Below, piece by piece: positions 34,838 through 45,069 of a stretch of DNA of 64,000 nucleotides. The stretch lies in NCBI GenBank assembly GCA_949358305.1, contig OX442316.1, forward strand, positions 12,338,001 through 12,402,000, given 5' to 3'. Within the stretch, counting starts at the first letter, position 1; every line of letters begins with the position of its first letter. The position numbers were made by a program, and so were the translations under genes. The stretch comes from Strigamia acuminata (taxonomy: Eukaryota; Arthropoda; Chilopoda; Geophilomorpha; Linotaeniidae). The notes under the pieces are model-generated. The model made no database searches. It was not told the DNA's origin and was given only the letters and a program-made list of their open reading frames with translations.

Positions 34838-37603
34838 ATGGCACTACGTAAAACATGGGGACCATTAGACCCCGCTTGCATCACTCGTGGCGGGATATTT
34901 CGAGGCGCGCTGCCCGATTTTTACCGACGATGTTTCGGCGAAGACGCCGACCCTTGGCGCCTGCGAATACTACATTCCCGATGCATCGCCCGACGTTGGG
35001 TACGAGACTGCACGCTCCTGGATACGTTCCCGGAGGGAATGCGCGAAGGCATCGCCACAGAGTTAGCTCGTGACGATGACCCGAAATCGCCGATTTTCCA
35101 CCCCGGATTGTCAAGTCAGTACACTGGCAACCCGGCGGAGGAACACGTGCTGCATGCGTGGCGAGCAGCCGAGACAGAAGAGGCCCGTGAGGCCATCTAC
35201 CAGCATTATAGACAACAGCTGGTGGATACCGCTACGGCAGTGGCCGAGCGCATCCTCCAAAACGAGGGGATGACCGCGGATGATATTCATCTGTGGTTTG
35301 AGAGGCTGCGATTGGGAGAGAGTACGCCCCAGTGGAGACCTCGGATGGGAATTTTGACGTCCCAAGCCGAGATGTGGCAGCTCCACTACCTGGGGATTTT
35401 GGGGCCCAAGAGCAGCTACCCGCGGAAGCGCAAGCGCTCCAAAGGCGCCGGGGACAGCCAGTCGCGTTCCCCAGCGACAACCAAGAAGCAGCGTGTCGCT
35501 CAAAACACGACTGAAGGCAACGAAGCTGGGCCATCCACTAGTACGGTGCGTGACCCTTCGCAGTATTCCCGACCGCGAATTTTCATAAACCGTCAGATTA
35601 AAGACGGTAAGGAGTGCAAGGAGGTTTGGATGTCTGGTGACGAAGAGCGAGTCTCTCGTCCCAGCACTTCTAGACGTCCGCTGACTCATCGCGAGCAGCG
35701 GAAAAAAGATCGCAAAGAGCGATACTTCGCGAGGTGCGAAGCTCGGGGCCGTCCCATCCCCGAACCCGCCTACGCCTCCAAGAGAGCGGGTCGACGAGGT
35801 GGTAGCCAGTCAGGTGAGCGAAACGTCCCAGCGGCAGATACGCGGGACCTTCGCGAGATTCTGACTCAGATGAAGCGGACGAAACTGACACGTTTCGATC
35901 CCGCGATGAAACACGCCAGGAAGATGGGTGTTGTCACCGACGGGAAGGTGACCCCACACGAGGTGGCAAGGTGGCTCGCAGACTACATTAATTCGCGACC
36001 ACGACCCGATGGCATGCCAACCGCCATCGTGCAGCCTTCAGGCTCCGGACAACATCTCCCGGCGCTCCAAGTCGCAATGACTGGAGTGCAGACGACGGAG
36101 ACGCCACCACCGCCGACGCAGCCAACACCACCGCTGCCGACGCCGACGCTGCCGACCAAGACGCAGCCGCCTCCGAACCTGCCGCCGCCGTCGTTGTTGA
36201 ATTCGAGCGATCCGCCGGATTTACCCACCGACCGCTCAGTCCCTCTCCCCGTTGGACAGAGCATTGCGCAGGAATGTCGAGCCAATTTGACCGGCATTTA
36301 CAGGCCGAGCCAACCCCGATCCGGTTCCTCGGCCCTGTTTTTCGAGAGGCGAGACGAAGAAGCGCGACTCGCGAGAGAAGCCGCCAATCCGACTATCTCC
36401 GAGCTCTCAGCGTTTCGCTTCGTGATGGAAGACCCAAGAGTCTCCGCGCCCGCCTTGCGAGGTGTGGATCAGGCCCAGCGATATTTCATCGAATGGGCAA
36501 CGGCGATGATGAGTAAGCTCTCGTGTGCCTTCACTGCGGATTCGGAGCGATCGAATCCAGTGAATCGTCGCAGCCTACAGCTATCATTGACCAAGGTCAT
36601 GATGCAGCTGCTAACCCCAGCACTCTTCGGAGAAGGGCGTCAGGCGATGGCCGCATGGTCTGTCGTGGACAGAGAGGGTGTACAGGTTCCCCGTGCACTC
36701 CTCGCAGAGTGGAGCTCCATTCTGCCCGACCCTGTGTTGACTCGGTACGAGCTAACCAGGGATGTGGTAAACCCCGAATTTGAGGGGTACAAGTTGCGAA
36801 GCACGGCGTTTCGTTATACCTCCGCCACCTGGACAGCGGCGCCTACCCAACAACTGCGCGCCTTGACCATCCAGACGGAAGAATCGGCAGAGGATGTAGA
36901 AATGGTGATCTCGCCGACGAGCGGAGTTCCGATTCCGCCACCGATGCCTGCGGAGATATCCCCGCAAGGACCCGCCCTGTTCGAAGTGGCGGGTAAACCA
37001 AAGCGCTTGCTGTGCCGAACGCCACCCGTCAGGTCCGTCGAGCAAACGAAGCCGACACCGCCCGGGACCTCACCGGCCCGAGCGGCGACAACGACGCAAG
37101 CCGCTATTCCCGCGGCCACCCAGAAGCCGAAGCCGGCACCGCCTCCGCCAGACTATTACGGGCGAATCATCGAAGAGTTTCCCCATCTCTCGATGACGAC
37201 GGCGACCAGGAGGTTTATCCTCGCGCAGCGGGACAAAGGCAAATCAGTCTTCATCTGGCTTCACAACCAGATCCGGAAGACTAGAGACCTCATCTTCCAC
37301 CAGAGGTTGCTGAGAGCCCACCGTGTGCCAGTGACGCCAGCGGAAGCCAATGCCATCCGGCATACGAACACCGGCTTCTCCGCCTACATCCCGAGCGTTT
37401 GGTTACACGAGAGGACGCGTGCCCCGCATGAGCCAGTTGACGGCCATGCATTATGCTTCATTACGGAGCATGAGGACCCCCGAGATCGGTCCTCGGCGTT
37501 AGTAGGCGATCTACCCGCGCCACCCGGCACTCAACCGCCTGTCCCTGGAGTGAGTTACGCCCAGGTGACGGACTCAGTGTCGGGTCCCCCAGGAAAGAAG
37601 TGA
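34838..37603 (+). CDS. Element B ORF3, unknown function, nuclear-type basic protein
   Basis: 921 residues from the ATG at 34838, placed directly after a splice-acceptor-like CCTTCCAG; the open frame begins a few codons earlier. I do not recognise a family. Visible: a structured N-terminal part (~1-185) rich in W, R and C; a basic cluster at ~195-220 (PRKRKR and TKKQRV) that looks like a bipartite nuclear signal; a charged region at ~280-320; a proline-rich linker at ~423-455; a second probable folded region at ~490-680; another Pro/Ala-rich linker at ~750-790; and a C-terminal folded block at ~790-885. There is no signal peptide, no hydrophobic membrane segment and no CCHC knuckle, so it is neither a standard env nor a second Gag. 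Codon use is GC-rich like gag. It stops just before the polypurine tract. Confidence 0.85.
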   Translation: MALRKTWGPLDPACITRGGIFRGALPDFYRRCFGEDADPWRLRILHSRCIARRWVRDCTLLDTFPEGMREGIATELARDDDPKSPIFHPGLSSQYTGNPAEEHVLHAWRAAETEEAREAIYQHYRQQLVDTATAVAERILQNEGMTADDIHLWFERLRLGESTPQWRPRMGILTSQAEMWQLHYLGILGPKSSYPRKRKRSKGAGDSQSRSPATTKKQRVAQNTTEGNEAGPSTSTVRDPSQYSRPRIFINRQIKDGKECKEVWMSGDEERVSRPSTSRRPLTHREQRKKDRKERYFARCEARGRPIPEPAYASKRAGRRGGSQSGERNVPAADTRDLREILTQMKRTKLTRFDPAMKHARKMGVVTDGKVTPHEVARWLADYINSRPRPDGMPTAIVQPSGSGQHLPALQVAMTGVQTTETPPPPTQPTPPLPTPTLPTKTQPPPNLPPPSLLNSSDPPDLPTDRSVPLPVGQSIAQECRANLTGIYRPSQPRSGSSALFFERRDEEARLAREAANPTISELSAFRFVMEDPRVSAPALRGVDQAQRYFIEWATAMMSKLSCAFTADSERSNPVNRRSLQLSLTKVMMQLLTPALFGEGRQAMAAWSVVDREGVQVPRALLAEWSSILPDPVLTRYELTRDVVNPEFEGYKLRSTAFRYTSATWTAAPTQQLRALTIQTEESAEDVEMVISPTSGVPIPPPMPAEISPQGPALFEVAGKPKRLLCRTPPVRSVEQTKPTPPGTSPARAATTTQAAIPAATQKPKPAPPPPDYYGRIIEEFPHLSMTTATRRFILAQRDKGKSVFIWLHNQIRKTRDLIFHQRLLRAHRVPVTPAEANAIRHTNTGFSAYIPSVWLHERTRAPHEPVDGHALCFITEHEDPRDRSSALVGDLPAPPGTQPPVPGVSYAQVTDSVSGPPGKK

Positions 37604-37627
37604 TCGCTCAGCCCCACGGTCTGAGCT

Positions 37628-37639
37628 CGGAGGGGGAAG
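37628..37639 (+). promoter_or_regulatory. Polypurine tract (element B)
   Basis: CGGAGGGGGAAG directly abuts the 3' LTR TGTTGTG, the expected place for the plus-strand primer of reverse transcription. Confidence 0.85.
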
Positions 37640-38659
37640 TGTTGTGACCCGACTGGACCGGGGTCAACGAAGAGTTTCTCTCGTGACCTCGTTTCGGGTG
37701 TAAGGGGAGCCGCAAGCGCGTCTCCCTTCCCTCAGTGCATTGACATCTAGTCAATGGACAGGCGTCTGCCCTGAGGGAGTGGGGATGGCTCGTCCACCCC
37801 ACCATTGGGTGATTCCGGTCACCTGTCAACCCCGCTTTGTGCAAAGGAATGTGCCTTGCACTGAGCGGGCAGAACCAACACAACCATCAAACGAGAAACA
37901 CACGTAAAACCCGTCGTCCTACAAGATCAGGCCCAAGTAAATATACTGGGATTGACCAAGGACAAAGGACAATTTACCGTGAGTACGTTTGGTCAGTGTC
38001 AAACTCCGCAGAGTAACCTGCGAGATAAGATTACCACACTATTTTAGCACACCAGCTAGAAATAGTAAAAACCACTCCAGTTTAGCGAGTTGTGCAGACA
38101 AACGGTCGCACAAGCCTAAACTGCAGTAAAACCACGACGAGCGTTCCCGCCGCTGTGTGACCGCCGGGAGCCAGAAGAGTCCGCCGCTGTGTGATCGCCG
38201 GACACCACACAAAAACCTAGACAACAGCCCGAAGTAAGCCTTTTAACTAAGCATTCACTCGCGCCCGACCAGCGTGAGCCCGAAGGACCAGCCAGAGACG
38301 AGCCGAGGACGCCATATTGCCACGCCGGCCCAAGACGACACCACGTTGCCACAACGAGGACGCCATCTTGGACACGACCGAGACAACAGACGACCTCGCC
38401 GATTCCAGCCAGCTTTCATCATACCTTTACCTTTCCATTTCCCTTCACCCATTCCGATTTACCTTTTACCTACCTTTTATATATATATATATATAAGATA
38501 TATCTGTACATTGTCCCACAGAATAAATCTATATTATATTTTACCTTTTATATCTGTGTAATCATTTCTTTGGGTAAACCGCTTGAGCAAAGCGGTAGTG
38601 AGTTAGTCGAATTAAGTAATCAACCCACGAGTTAGCGACGGTTAGAGTTGAGCGCGACA
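37640..38659 (+). repeat. Element B 3' LTR (1020 bp)
   Basis: Same length as the 5' LTR and apparently identical to it; ends GAGCGCGACA and is followed by the second ACCT. The poly(A) signal is at 38522-38527. Confidence 0.96.
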
Positions 38660-38663
38660 ACCT
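38660..38663. repeat. Target-site duplication acct, right copy (element B)
   Basis: ACCT after the terminal CA of element B; the element A LTR resumes at the next base. Confidence 0.93.
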
Positions 38664-38843
38664 GTTGGTGCTATTGATGACATCAGACCAGGCCGACCAA
38701 TTACAGAAGCTGTTACACTTTTATTTTGTGATTTCGTTTTGTTTACGTTTTATTTGTAAAAGCCTGATTAAAACAGTTTGTGCACAATTTCCAACTCGAA
38801 AGGTTGTTTATTATTTCGTCAAGCAGCTCTCTCATGACTAACA
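38664..38843 (+). repeat. Element A 5' LTR, part 2
   Basis: 180 bp matching 46264-46443 with one difference (GTTGGTG here, GTCGGTG there), ending GACTAACA. With part 1 this gives 256 bp, exactly the 3' LTR length. Confidence 0.95.
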
Positions 38844-38854
38844 TGGCGCAGTCG
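38844..38854 (+). promoter_or_regulatory. Primer binding site, tRNA-Ser-like (element A)
   Basis: TGGCGCAGTCG begins at the base after the LTR. Its complement, CGACTGCGCCA, fits the acceptor end of eukaryotic serine tRNAs. The match may extend further, depending on the host tRNA. Confidence 0.65.
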
Positions 38855-39008
38855 ACAGCTTAGGACTTGGCGGACGTTTGAACGTCGTCGCTGCGTGAGA
38901 GAGCTCGTCGGATTTCGTTCGTTTGGCGGTCGGGAGGAAACCCGTATCGCTGCCGAAGAGGAGAACGTTGTGTGTGCGTGTGCGACGAAGGAAAACTCGG
39001 GACATAAA

Positions 39009-42000
39009 ATGGCGGACATGAAAGATGTTTTTACCTCAACTAGCGAGCCGGTTTTGGACCTTTTAACGTGTGATAACATTCGCGACGAATGCCTGCTGCG
39101 CGGAATTGATGTAAGCAATTGTAAAAAGAAAAATGATTTTTTGGCCACTCTTTTGGCAGATAACGTGGCAAAAGATGCAGCCAAGGTCAAGCCTGGGTCA
39201 ACTCAGACGGCCATCGTGTCAACCGCAACGGGACTCGCGGGACAGATTAAAGTGCAGCACGAGGTAGACACGACGAAGGGAGTGCCCGTGTTCAAGGGGA
39301 AACGCGACGAGAATGTCGAACATTTCATCGAGTGCGTCGAGCGTGCGGCCACATTGGGTAAATGGACGGAGCACGCAAAAATTGCAGTGGCAAATGGACA
39401 ACTGAAGGAGGAAGCTCTATACTGGTATGATATTTTCGGAAAAAAATTCGTTCTGTGGTCGGAGTGGGCGGCGTCGATTAGAGACTATTTCCTGGACGTC
39501 AACACCTACGACAGGTGGAGGCAGCGAATTGCTGCAAGAAAGCAGCTGGATAACGAGTCCCTCGCCACATATTTTGCCGCAAAAATCGCATTGATTGAAA
39601 CAACAAAGAAGGCGTTCAGCTTCTCGAGGGATGACACGATAAATGTCACAATAGAGGGAGTTCGCGATTTACATACGCATGATTTGTTTCGCATGTCGAA
39701 ATTTGATTCTTTTATTGAATTAATTAGGAAGGGACGCGAGATCGACCGGAATAGAGAGGCCAGCGGATCACCGCCAAGGACAACACCAAAAGAGATTGCG
39801 AAGCCAAAGACTGAGGCAAGGATAAGGACACCACGCGATGACACGTCATACAAGAAAGGCATGGACATGTCAAAAATGCAATGTTGGCGTTGCAATGAGA
39901 TGGGTCATTGCTCATTCGATTGTCCGAGGGCAAAGAAGCCCGAACAGACGGAGGGAGACGCAAAGCAGCAACCGAGGGAGGCCGAGAAAAAGAAGATCAA
40001 CATCTGTATGGTCAAGACGAAGTGTCCGGAGTCGAATCTCGTGGTGGTCGACTGTCACTCGGCGGAACTCGGGGGACAGGTGGAGGCCCTGATCGATTGT
40101 GGGGCTAATTGCTCGACCGTGGACCAAGTTTTCGTCGACGACAGTGTCGAAATCCGACCCAACTTGGAAAAAGAGTATTTTAAAACGGCAAATGGCGACA
40201 AGCAGGTTCTAGGACACGTGGATCTAAACGTACAGATTGGGAAGATGAGGACCAGGATCAGCGACGTCGCCGTGGTCCAGGATTCCCCTTTCCCGCTGGT
40301 CATAGGGATGGACTGGCGTAAGCAGGCCGGTCTGGCGTGGATGATCACCGGCGACGGGGACGTGACATTTTTTAAGGAGATCACGGGGCCAACATCGACT
40401 GTCAGCTGTGTCGTGCGGGCCTCACACCAGGTTTCGGCGGAGGATCGCGCGTTCGGGGAGGAAGTCGACGCGCTCGTGGGCGCGGTGGACGCCGATGTGG
40501 CGGCAACGGAAAGAGAGCGGCTCCGACGCGTTTTATGGACGAATAGGGAGGCTTTTAGCGAACAGGACGAGTTGGGGGAGTGCGTGGGCGAGGAGTGTGA
40601 AATCCGCCTGCGACACGAAAACCCAATTAAGACCAAGCCGAGGAAATTTTCACCCGCAGACGAGAAGGCGTGCAACGAGACAATTGCGCTTTGGCTAAGG
40701 CTGGGTATTTGTCGACCTTCAACGTCGCAGTACAACTTCCCATTGTGGTTCGTGAAGCAGGGCGAGAACAAGCAGAAGCTGCGACCGGTGCTTGACCTGA
40801 GGCGACTAAACGAAATCGTGGACGTATCGATGTATCGTATGCCAACCATTGACGAGACAATTGAATTCCTGTTGGCCGACCAGCCGATTTATTTCAACGT
40901 GGGAGACGTCGCAATGGCTTTTTACCATGTGCGACTGCGCAGCGGCGATTGCCACAAAATAGCATTTTTGACACCGGATGGACTAATGGAATTGACAAGG
41001 ATGCCGATGGGACTGAAGATCTCACCTTTTAAGATGCAGGAGATCATGGACAAGCTGTGTCAGCGAGTGGAACGTACGGCCGCATATGTCGACGACGTCG
41101 GCCAAGCTAGTCGAATCGTGAACGAGTTAATTTCGAGATGGGAGAAGTTTTTGGAGGAACTAATAAGAAAGGGCCTTCGCGTTCGTCTATCAAAGTGTCA
41201 GCTGTTACGAAAAGAGGTGAGCTTCCTCGGATATATCGTGTCGAGGCAGGGGAAGAAGCCGGATCCGGCGCGCATGCAAGCCATCGATCGGTTCCAGCGC
41301 TTTCGCAATGCAAGAGACGTTCGGGCGTTTTTGGGGTTTGCGGGCTATCACCGCCGATTCGTGAGGGGATTTGCCGCGAAGGTGAAGATATTACAGGTGT
41401 TGACTAAGAAGGATGCACGCTTCGTATGGACGGAGGCGCATCAGGAGGCCGTCGAGGCGATAAAGAAGGAATTAAAGGCGTGCGAGTGGTTGGCCCATTT
41501 TCGGAGCGACGCCGAGACATGCGTGAGCGTGGACGCCAGTTACGACGGTTTGGGCGCCACTTTACAACAGCGGCAGGAGGGCGAGTGGGTGACCATCGCC
41601 TATGCTTCCAGGGGAATACCAGAGTCGTATAGGACGGCACACTCCAACGAGCTCGAATGCCTGGCGGTCCACTGGGCTATCACAGAAAAATTCCGGACGT
41701 ATTTGTTGGGGACCAAGTTCATTTTGTTTACCGACAATTGGGCGGTGGCCCATATGCTGGCAAAGACAGATCTGAATAGGAAATATGCACGATGGATACT
41801 CGACCTGCAGGAGTTTGACTTCAATATGAAGCATAAAAAGGGAAAGGAGAACGAAATTCCCGATGCACTTTCGCGCGCAATCGAGTCGGGAGCGGCGGTT
41901 GCTTTGGCGACGATTAGGTTACGAGACGGGACATTGAGGGAGGAGCAGATAAACGATGCCTTCTGCAGAGACAAAATGGATCATCTCCCGACGGAGTTTG

Positions 42001-42012
42001 AGGTGGTCGACG
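39009..42012 (+). pseudogene. gag-pol: Element A gag-pol, N-terminal part (Gag, PR, RT, RNase H)
   Basis: About 1001 codons of a single gag-pol reading frame, starting at ATG 39009 (CATAAAATGGCGG). It has a Gag region with a CCHC knuckle, CWRCNEMGHCSFDC, at ~292-305; protease at ~363 with DCGA in place of the usual DSGA/DTGA; RT with YVDD at ~693-696; and RNase H acidic residues near D842, E881, D909 and D952. The frame then runs into element C at 42013 and, as read, picks up 36 foreign codons to a stop at 42120-42122. The rest of pol continues at 45070. Removing element C and one CGACG copy leaves 1374 codons in one frame, so nothing else is broken. Gag and Pol are fused without a frameshift, unlike element B. 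Confidence 0.92.
42008..42012. repeat. Target-site duplication cgacg, left copy (element C)
   Basis: CGACG precedes the element C boundary and recurs at 45070-45074. Collapsing the two copies keeps the element A pol frame, which supports this reading of the site. Confidence 0.85.
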
Positions 42013-42412
42013 TGAAGAGCGTATTTGGACCTGGAGCATGCGGAAATAACTTGCAAACCGATTATAAAGTGCGGTTAGTTCGCAACACGCGACCGCCATC
42101 TTTATTCACCATGAAAGCATAAAACAAGTGATCTGGGTTGAGGCTATTTGATCTCAACTCAGGTTACAGAGTAACAACGAGAACAAATCTATTAGTATAA
42201 CCAAATAGATTTATTCTTTACAATAATACAACGTAAAGACTAAAGTAATCGATAAACAATACCAAACCAAATTAAACGATCGTCGCTTAACAAGCAGACG
42301 ACGGGACGCGCGTTATCACATAGACACAGCCAGTTGGAGTACGAAACAAGCGTAGTTTAAAAAGCAGAATCAACTGGCTGACCATTCGTAACAATATATG
42401 AAGTAACGCGCT
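42013..42412 (-). repeat. Element C 3' LTR, truncated (400 bp)
   Basis: Matches 44605-45004 base for base as far as I can see. It lacks the 65 bp corresponding to 45005-45069. The RT ORF runs into it and its stop codon straddles the junction. Confidence 0.88.
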
Positions 42413-44603
42413 ACGGAAAACTCGAATTGACACGTTCTCCCGTCTGAACCTTTTGGATCATGGTGCCCGGAGTGCCAGGCACTCTAACTCGATGACAAGA
42501 GTCAATCCCATATTGCTTACACAACTTTGCAATATAAGCGCGTTGATGAATAAAGATATTCTCCCCGTCCCTACAAAACTCTATCCCTAACAAAAGGGTG
42601 ACGGGGCCCAAATTGACAATCTCAAATGATTGTTGAATCCAATCCAAAACGCACTCCTCTGCTATGTTGTCTTTTGAAAACAATACTATGTCATCGACAT
42701 AGAAAATAAGTATAGCGTCAGTGCCCAAGCTATACACGCAATTGAGACCCAAGACCGGTTCAAATCCAATTTCAATCAGCTGGTCGTGGAGTCGCTGGTA
42801 CCACATACGACCAGACTGATGGAGCCCGTAAAGAGACTTTCTCAATTCCCAACATTTGTGTTGGTTTTCAGTCGTTCGATATCCTTTTGGGATGTGGATA
42901 TATTGCACTTCGTCGAGGTCCCCATATAGGTATGCGGCCTTAATGTCAAGGTGTACGTCACGCCAGCCCCTCAGTACCACTAAGACACAGAAGAACATCA
43001 TGACTAACACAAAATTGACTACTGGGGAAAATACCTCAGTAAAGTCAATGCCTGGCTTCTGCTTGAAGCCTTGTGCAACGAGACGAGCACGATATCTTCT
43101 AATCGTACCCGTGTGATCCCTTTTTAACTTGTAAATCCATTTTGATCCCAATAAGGTTTTGTCTTTAACCTGGTCTTTGTCGACTTCGACATAAACCTCA
43201 CGCTCTTTGAAAATGTTTATTTCGTCCTCCATTGCGTTTTCCCAATCTGGTTTACTAACTCCCGTTACGGCCTCCTCATACGTGTCTGGCTCGACAGAGC
43301 AGCAACCAGCAAAACCAATAGTGACATCTTTGAAATTAAACAATTCCGACCTATATTCGTATCCCTCGGTTTTGCACCAACGAACAACCTCAACACGGCT
43401 GCGGAGCTTTTCGTGCTTTGGTGTGATATACCAAACATCAACTTTCCCAGCTGTTGCCCCGCTTTGACGTACAGTCTGCCGTCTTTGCCACAAAGTCATA
43501 TCTAGAGGCAACAAGTCACTCGTTGAAGCTGTGCGTTCGCCAATGTCTTTCCCTTTTCTAGGCGGGTTCCGACGAGGGGGTGTGGGTGACAATTGGGGCG
43601 ACAATTGAGGACTTGCATCTGGGTCCTCAACTTCCTCTTCAACTTCTCCTTCATCGTCGTCGGGATAAATATTGAAGAAATCCCTATCATCCCCCTTCGC
43701 CCCACCGATTTCATCAAAATTTAGGCCATGTATATCTCCAATGATGTATTGCATGGCATCTACATAGTCGGGTCCCCCAGGTGGTCTGGCCTGAATGGGT
43801 CTCTCCACGAGTTTTTCAACCACTTTGACCTCTTCTTCAGGGATAGGTTCGCTGTGAACACTGTCCGTGTCAGAGTCATTACAAGACTCTTCACCTGATA
43901 AATCTGAATCGTCAGTAGCAGGTGATGGGCCAGATGGGGGATTCTTTACATTCTCGTACCAGAAATTCTGTTCCAAAATTTTAACGTGTTTTGAGAGAAA
44001 AACTTGGTTTTTGTTCGGATCCCAAATCCGATAACCACGGGTGGAAGAGGCATATCCAACTAAGGCCCCCGCCCATGCTCTCTCTTGTAACTTCCCAGCC
44101 CTTGTCTGCGAAGGGACATGTACATAAGTTAAAGCTCCAATGCACTTGATGTGCCGAAGGGACAATTTCTTGTTGAAAAATACATTATAAGGCGTTCTTC
44201 CCCCCAATCCCGCATGTGGAAACCGATTTTTCAAATAAACGACAGAAACTGCAAGTTCTGCCCACAGGGATGGGGGAAGACTATTTTCAATCATCAAAGC
44301 TCTGATTCCACCAAGAATAGTCCGGTTCGTTCTTTCGGCGACTGAGTTCATCTCAGGGCTGTATGCGTTTGTCCGCATACACTTCAGTCCAATACTACCG
44401 GCATATTCATCCCATTGTTTGGATACAAATTCCCCTCCATTGTCAGTTTTAATCGACTTGACTTTCCTAGAAGTCGTTCTTTCAATTTCGGTTAACCACT
44501 TCTTAAAATGGCCCAAAACTTCGCTCTTTTTCTTCATAATCACGATCCACATCAATCGTGAGAAGTCATCGACCATGACCAAATAGTAGTCCTCTGCTAC
44601 CAT
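42411..44603 (-). pseudogene. pol: Element C truncated Pol (integrase core and RT)
   Basis: 730 codons from an ATG that overlaps the PBS; that ATG is probably fortuitous. Integrase core residues D12 (VDDFSR), D54 (TDNGGEF) and E90 (VAERTNR) are present, but the zinc-binding N-terminus, protease and gag are absent. Copia RT follows, with YVDD at ~635-638. The frame stops at a TAG formed where the thumb region meets the truncated LTR, so RNase H is gone. An acidic linker at ~230-380 separates the domains, as is usual in copia Pol. The RT stretch after FTEVFSPVV is unusually hydrophobic. Not functional alone; it could be mobilised only in trans, if at all. Confidence 0.88.
44590..44602 (-). promoter_or_regulatory. 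Primer binding site, tRNA-iMet type (element C)
   Basis: On the minus strand TGGTAGCAGAGGA begins two bases after the LTR end. It complements the 3' end of animal initiator methionine tRNA over 13 bases, typical of copia elements. Coding homology to integrase starts immediately afterwards, marking the deletion junction. Confidence 0.8.
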
Positions 44604-44604
44604 T

Positions 44605-45069
44605 TGAAGAGCGTATTTGGACCTGGAGCATGCGGAAATAACTTGCAAACCGATTATAAAGTGCGGTTAGTTCGCAACACGCGACCGCCATCTTTATTCA
44701 CCATGAAAGCATAAAACAAGTGATCTGGGTTGAGGCTATTTGATCTCAACTCAGGTTACAGAGTAACAACGAGAACAAATCTATTAGTATAACCAAATAG
44801 ATTTATTCTTTACAATAATACAACGTAAAGACTAAAGTAATCGATAAACAATACCAAACCAAATTAAACGATCGTCGCTTAACAAGCAGACGACGGGACG
44901 CGCGTTATCACATAGACACAGCCAGTTGGAGTACGAAACAAGCGTAGTTTAAAAAGCAGAATCAACTGGCTGACCATTCGTAACAATATATGAAGTAACG
45001 CGCTTATTGTGCCTATTCGGAAATGCACAACAAATATAATTATCGCAAATAATTCATCGCAAACCAATA
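44605..45069 (-). repeat. Element C 5' LTR (465 bp)
   Basis: Minus strand reads TATTGGTTTGCG...CTCTTCA, with an AATAAA signal (TTTATT on the plus strand) in the middle. 45005-45069 is unique to this copy. Confidence 0.8.

Larger units (their letters stand above)
25155..38659 (+). mobile_element. Element B: 13.5-kb Ty3/gypsy retrotransposon with a third ORF
   Basis: A full-length element of 13,505 bp, TGTTGTGACC...GAGCGCGACA, with two 1020-bp LTRs that appear identical on reading and a 4-bp ACCT target duplication. Internal order: tRNA-Pro-like PBS, gag, -1 frameshift signal, pol (protease, RT, RNase H, integrase), a ~1.4-kb structured and AT-rich stretch with a tiny acidic ORF and a predicted intron, ORF3, then a polypurine tract. 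The long LTRs and extra 3' ORF exceed the usual 5-8 kb of gypsy elements. The 3' ORF sits where errantiviruses carry env but shows no signal peptide or membrane segment. Intact ORFs and matching LTRs suggest a recent, possibly still active, insertion. Confidence 0.95.
42013..45069 (-). mobile_element. Element C: internally deleted Ty1/copia retrotransposon
   Basis: 3057 bp inserted in element A between RNase H and integrase, 5-bp CGACG duplication. Read on the minus strand: 5' LTR (465 bp), an initiator-tRNA-Met-type PBS, an ORF with integrase core and reverse transcriptase in copia order, then a 3' LTR lacking its first 65 bp. Gag, protease and the integrase N-terminus are missing right after the PBS; RNase H, any PPT and the start of U3 are missing at the other end. 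The 5' terminus reads TA rather than TG. The two LTRs look identical over their shared 400 bp, so the losses are recent or occurred before insertion. Confidence 0.88.

Noticed and set aside
34838-37603. ORF3 as an env glycoprotein
   Set aside because: Position fits, but there is no signal peptide, no transmembrane helix and no furin-fusion pattern; it has nuclear-type basic clusters instead.
42099-42122. Natural C-terminus of element A pol at 42122
   Set aside because: The last 36 codons are read from the element C LTR; they are not pol.
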